Shown here: positions 61,283-64,000 of the stretch, in pieces
How positions within the stretch are numbered: the stretch's first letter is position 1
How the letters are laid out: each line of letters opens with the position of its first letter
From: Marsupella aquatica
Lineage: Eukaryota; Marchantiophyta
Assembly: GCA_973895155.1 (NCBI GenBank)
Contig: OZ316895.1
Coordinates: 15,252,001-15,316,000, forward strand
Direction: 5' to 3'
DNA: 64,000 nt
Made by a program: the position numbers and the translations under genes
The notes under the pieces: generated by a model
What the model was told of the DNA's origin: nothing
What the model saw: the letters and a program-made list of their open reading frames with translations, nothing else
Databases searched by the model: none

Positions 61283-62344
61283 TTATGAAGAAACCCTAGT
61301 ACAGCCCTCTTCTGCCCACTTCTTGAGTATCCTCCGCACATTTGTTTCTACCCAGTTTGCGTTTCCCCACCTTCCCCATCCAGCCATAAACCTCATCCAG
61401 TCCACGAGAGCAACTTCGAACTGCTCCTTCAAGACCTCCAAAGTGAACTTTTCCCTCTCTACATTCACACCCTTAGCATTCAAGGCGCGCTTTAACTCGC
61501 AGTAGTAGAATTCCAACAATTCCTCATCTCCTTTCTTCTTTCGAAGAAGATTACCATTAATACTAGTGCCTAAGAAATACACCAGATCCTGTACCCCTAG
61601 TCCACTACCTACATACTGAAAATCATACAGCGCACACTTCGACGAGTCTGCAGAAAAGAGGATGTTGGCAGCTTTGCAATCTCCATGAATCAATGTTCTT
61701 CCCCTGCTGTCGGTTTTCAGTTTCTTTGCTGCAATTTGAAACTGGGAAATGTGAGCTTTCCATTCGCCCCTTACATAGGAGAACTCTTCCTGGCGAGTGT
61801 CGAGATACCAATACCCTCCCTGGGCCCAAGCCCCTTGTGCCTTCGAAGGGTTCTGGACTTCCAATGGTGGAGGCACCAGAGTCACCGTGGGATCCTTAGG
61901 AAGACCCCAGAACGCAGCATGAAAATTCGCCAACCATTTCAAGACGGTCCTCGCTCGATCCAGCCCTAGGGCATCTCCCGGCGACACAGGAAAATCTACC
62001 TCTAAGTCCTCAAGAAGCAGGCTCTCATTGCATGCATTTCCCGTCAATGGGTAGAATTTTGCGACTCGCGCTGTGCTACGAGGTCCTATCACAGAAGCAA
62101 GTCTGGAGTAGAAATAACGCTCAACGTGGTAGGACACGAGCTTGCGGAGATGGGACTCGTCGGCAGATTTTACACCAGGGGGTTTCACCGTCTTCAGGAT
62201 GAGCGATGTTGGAGTGGAGGAAGAGTTTTGAAGCACGCTCAAACGGAAGATATGGCCGTAAGAAGACCAGAGAGATGCAATGTGAGTGCTGGAGAGCAAT
62301 TGCATGGACGCAGGCAGCAATTCGGCCAAGGCTTGTGAGCTCAT
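61283..62344 (-). CDS. CHK/aminoglycoside-phosphotransferase-like kinase
   Basis: Intronless frame of 353 aa from ATG 62344 to TAA 61283. It shows the atypical kinase fold of ecdysteroid kinase-like and choline/aminoglycoside kinases: LILKTVKPP (ATP-binding Lys, about 51), LLLEDLE (hinge, about 109-115), LIHGDCKAANILF (Brenner motif, H220, D222, N227) and YDFQYVGSGLGVQDLVYFLGTS (metal-binding D241). DFQ followed by GVQDLVYFL is characteristic of the CHK/EcKinase group. The substrate, probably a small molecule, cannot be told. No transit peptide or membrane helix is obvious. The start ATG lies 14 bases from a GATCT/GAGCT pentamer array in its 5' flank. Confidence 0.85.
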   Translation of the reverse strand: MSSQALAELLPASMQLLSSTHIASLWSSYGHIFRLSVLQNSSSTPTSLILKTVKPPGVKSADESHLRKLVSYHVERYFYSRLASVIGPRSTARVAKFYPLTGNACNESLLLEDLEVDFPVSPGDALGLDRARTVLKWLANFHAAFWGLPKDPTVTLVPPPLEVQNPSKAQGAWAQGGYWYLDTRQEEFSYVRGEWKAHISQFQIAAKKLKTDSRGRTLIHGDCKAANILFSADSSKCALYDFQYVGSGLGVQDLVYFLGTSINGNLLRKKKGDEELLEFYYCELKRALNAKGVNVEREKFTLEVLKEQFEVALVDWMRFMAGWGRWGNANWVETNVRRILKKWAEEGCTRVSS

Positions 62345-62357
62345 TGTGTGGCAGCAG

Positions 62358-62392
62358 CTGATCTGATCTGATCTGATCTGAGCTGAGCTGAG
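62358..62392. repeat. Pentamer array upstream of kinase-like gene
   Basis: Four CTGAT units then CTGAG units run in tandem within the 5' flank of the minus-strand kinase-like gene, likely in its 5' UTR. Confidence 0.85.
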
Positions 62393-62738
62393 AGTTTTCT
62401 ACGGGAGACCCAACTTCGTTTCATAACAGTTCGATGGGTCCCCAAACTTCATGTGTGACACTCTCCCAACGAACAAAAAGCACTCAAACATTCCAGAACA
62501 GTTCTATGGGTCCCCAATTTTGTAAACGACATTTTGGGATCCCAAAGGCAGGAGACCCATTGAAGGAGAAAACGAGCCCCAATTTTTAGAAACACCTTTT
62601 TACTAACCTATCCAAACAACTGGCCGCAATTATTAACGTGTCGCCCCAACTATTTTAATTTCTAAGTCTACCCCTTTTTGAATACTGGTTACTTTAACTC
62701 CTCTACTTAACCCTAGGTTGTTCCACATTGGTCGCCTT

Positions 62739-63033
62739 CCACATGGCAAGGTGCTATATGCCACACAGAACCCTGGCTTGTTCTACCTGACCTGGGCTGA
62801 CTCAATCCCAAATTTATGATTTAGGGAGTACCAGCATGGGCTGGCTCCCTCGCATTGCGCTAAGGCTTCCTCCCCGCCCCGACTTACCCACAAAGGCAGG
62901 TGTGACAATAGGGCCACACCTTGCTTCCCTTTGCTGGCCAGTACTCCCTAAATTGTCATAATTGGAGTGAGTCGGTCCAGATTAGGGTAGAACTGGGCAG
63001 GGTTCGGCGTGGCCAATAGTGCCTTGCCACACG
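62739..63033. repeat. Long imperfect inverted repeat (foldback or MITE-like)
   Basis: The left arm (62739-62840) reads from CCACATGGCAAGGTGCTATA through CCTGGCTTGTTCTACCTGAC to TTTAGGGAGTACCAGC. The right arm (62932-63033) returns it as GCTGGCCAGTACTCCCTAAA through GTAGAACTGGGCAGGGTTC to GCCTTGCCACA. The arms are about 100 bp and roughly three-quarters matched, around a 90-base GC-rich loop. No open frame inside. Confidence 0.75.
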
Positions 63034-63175
63034 ACATACAAGCAATGCAGAAAGACCCCAGGAGGGACCTTGGGTTGACTTAGGAATTACAAAAAACTCG
63101 GAGGACAGCTTGATAATTACACTCAGTTTGGGGGATGGGTGAGTAAACATTGTTTTAATTTATAAATGACCTTTG

Positions 63176-63205
63176 GGATCCCAAAGGCAGGAGACCCATT
63201 GAAGG
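63176..63205. repeat. Dispersed GGCAGGAGACCCA repeat
   Basis: GATCCCAAAGGCAGGAGACC followed by CATTGAAG occurs at about 62550 and 63178, with looser copies at about 25338 (GAGGCAGGAGACCCAATGAAG) and 63262 (CCAAGGCAGTAGACCCAATC). The copies lie in noncoding DNA 38 kb apart, so this is a dispersed family. Confidence 0.7.
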
Positions 63206-64000
63206 GAAGAAAACATGGAATAGTAAGGGAGGGCTGAAGACCAATAATGGGGAGAAAACACACTATCCCCAAGGCAGTAGACCCAATCAGAAAAAAAACT
63301 CACTTCCCAAGAACAGAGAATGTACCCAAAGACTGAAAAGTGCCAAACCCATAGATGGTATCCAAAATGCCAGAGACCCAAACAAAGGAGCGAAAACAAG
63401 CCGAAAAAGCCAGGAAGACCAAAGAGCCAAAGAGTAGCATTTTTCCAGTGGCTAAAATTTGCTAGACTCCATCTCTGTGAAAAGTTTTTGTCCCTTTTTG
63501 GGAAAACTTTGCTAGGTCTTTTGTCTTCCATTAGCCAGTTTCACACCTAGTCTGTTCATGAAACTTCCAGCACTGCTGAGTTTGGCGCGTGTCCTCATGC
63601 GCCTTGGATTAGCTTTTCTCTGTGCCTCACCGGCCTTTATTGCAATGACCATTGGAATACATTGGGTACCCTATCACCTTTCAATAACGACAGGAAATTT
63701 AGAAGAAAGGGGCAGGGCTTGTTCCCCAGGCCTTGCACTGAGGGCTCTCTTGCATGTAGTTGTCCCCTTGTTTGGCAGCCCTAAGCTTAAACCCTGGCAT
63801 CATATGTAAATTGAGAATTTGATGCCTGAAGCTTCTCCTGAGGCATGCCTACAGCAGTTAAAGTGGATATCCAAGGGCCAAGGGTGGACACTTCCAGCCC
63901 TTGAGGTCCCAAGCAACCAATTTCCCTCTTATTTTTAAATATTTTCTAAGGTGGCTACTAGCTTGGTTAGTTCCTGCCCTCCTTCTAACATTTTTTTTGC

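Larger units (their letters stand above)
62393..64000. other. Repeat-rich right end, no recognised gene
   Basis: It contains a duplicated CAGTTC(G/T)ATGGGTCCCCAA (62428, 62498), the inverted repeat at 62739-63033 and GGCAGGAGACCCATTGAAG copies at about 62557 and 63185. Frames at 63160-63531 (minus) and 63558-63809 (plus) show no motifs. Confidence 0.5.

Overview
This is a nuclear segment from a land plant or close streptophyte relative. Genes are split by many short GT-AG introns, intergenic DNA is AT-rich and full of mini- and microsatellites, and the gene families are plant ones: a plant CW-type zinc-finger protein, a plant-type endo-beta-mannosidase, a plant tetraspanin and plastid-type LON-domain and coproporphyrinogen oxidase proteins. 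The most telling gene is a PDE-adenylyl cyclase fusion (CAPE type). From family knowledge this is confined to streptophytes with motile sperm (charophytes, bryophytes, lycophytes, ferns and possibly some gymnosperms), so a flowering plant is unlikely. I cannot name the species; a bryophyte or seed-free vascular plant fits best.

Layout. 33-7885 (+): 3' ten exons of a CW zinc-finger regulator whose 5' end lies outside the window. 7886-11400: gene-free, with palindromes around 10.0-10.2 kb. About 11.5-24.8 kb (+): CAPE, with an N-terminal class I phosphodiesterase, a long acidic linker, a voltage-sensor-like membrane block and a C-terminal class III adenylyl cyclase. 24.8-27.6 kb: repeats, including a 45-bp-type minisatellite. 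27578-28702 (-): LON substrate-binding-domain protein. 28.7-34.7 kb: no convincing gene. 34741-37754 (+): tetraspanin rebuilt from eight short exons, one of whose introns looks U12-type. 41.9-45.5 kb (+): uninterrupted ORF for a Cys-rich/coiled-coil protein of unknown function. 49051-49925 (+): small three-exon gene. 50459-51664 (+): intronless, divergent coproporphyrinogen III oxidase. 52618-59269 (-): complete 12-exon endo-beta-mannosidase. 61283-62344 (-): intronless CHK/aminoglycoside-kinase-like protein. 62.3-64.0 kb: foldback-like inverted repeat and dispersed repeats.

The genes do not form a pathway. They are an ordinary plant mix: cAMP turnover, chromatin reading, N-glycan catabolism and plastid tetrapyrrole synthesis. 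All exon boundaries were read by eye from splice motifs, reading phase and remembered family motifs. Phase closes exactly across the CW gene, the mannosidase, the eight tetraspanin exons and the small gene. In CAPE the 5' end and the 17.84-20.34 kb part remain incomplete. Unusual splicing recurs: two well supported and two possible GC-AG introns, and one probable U12-type intron.
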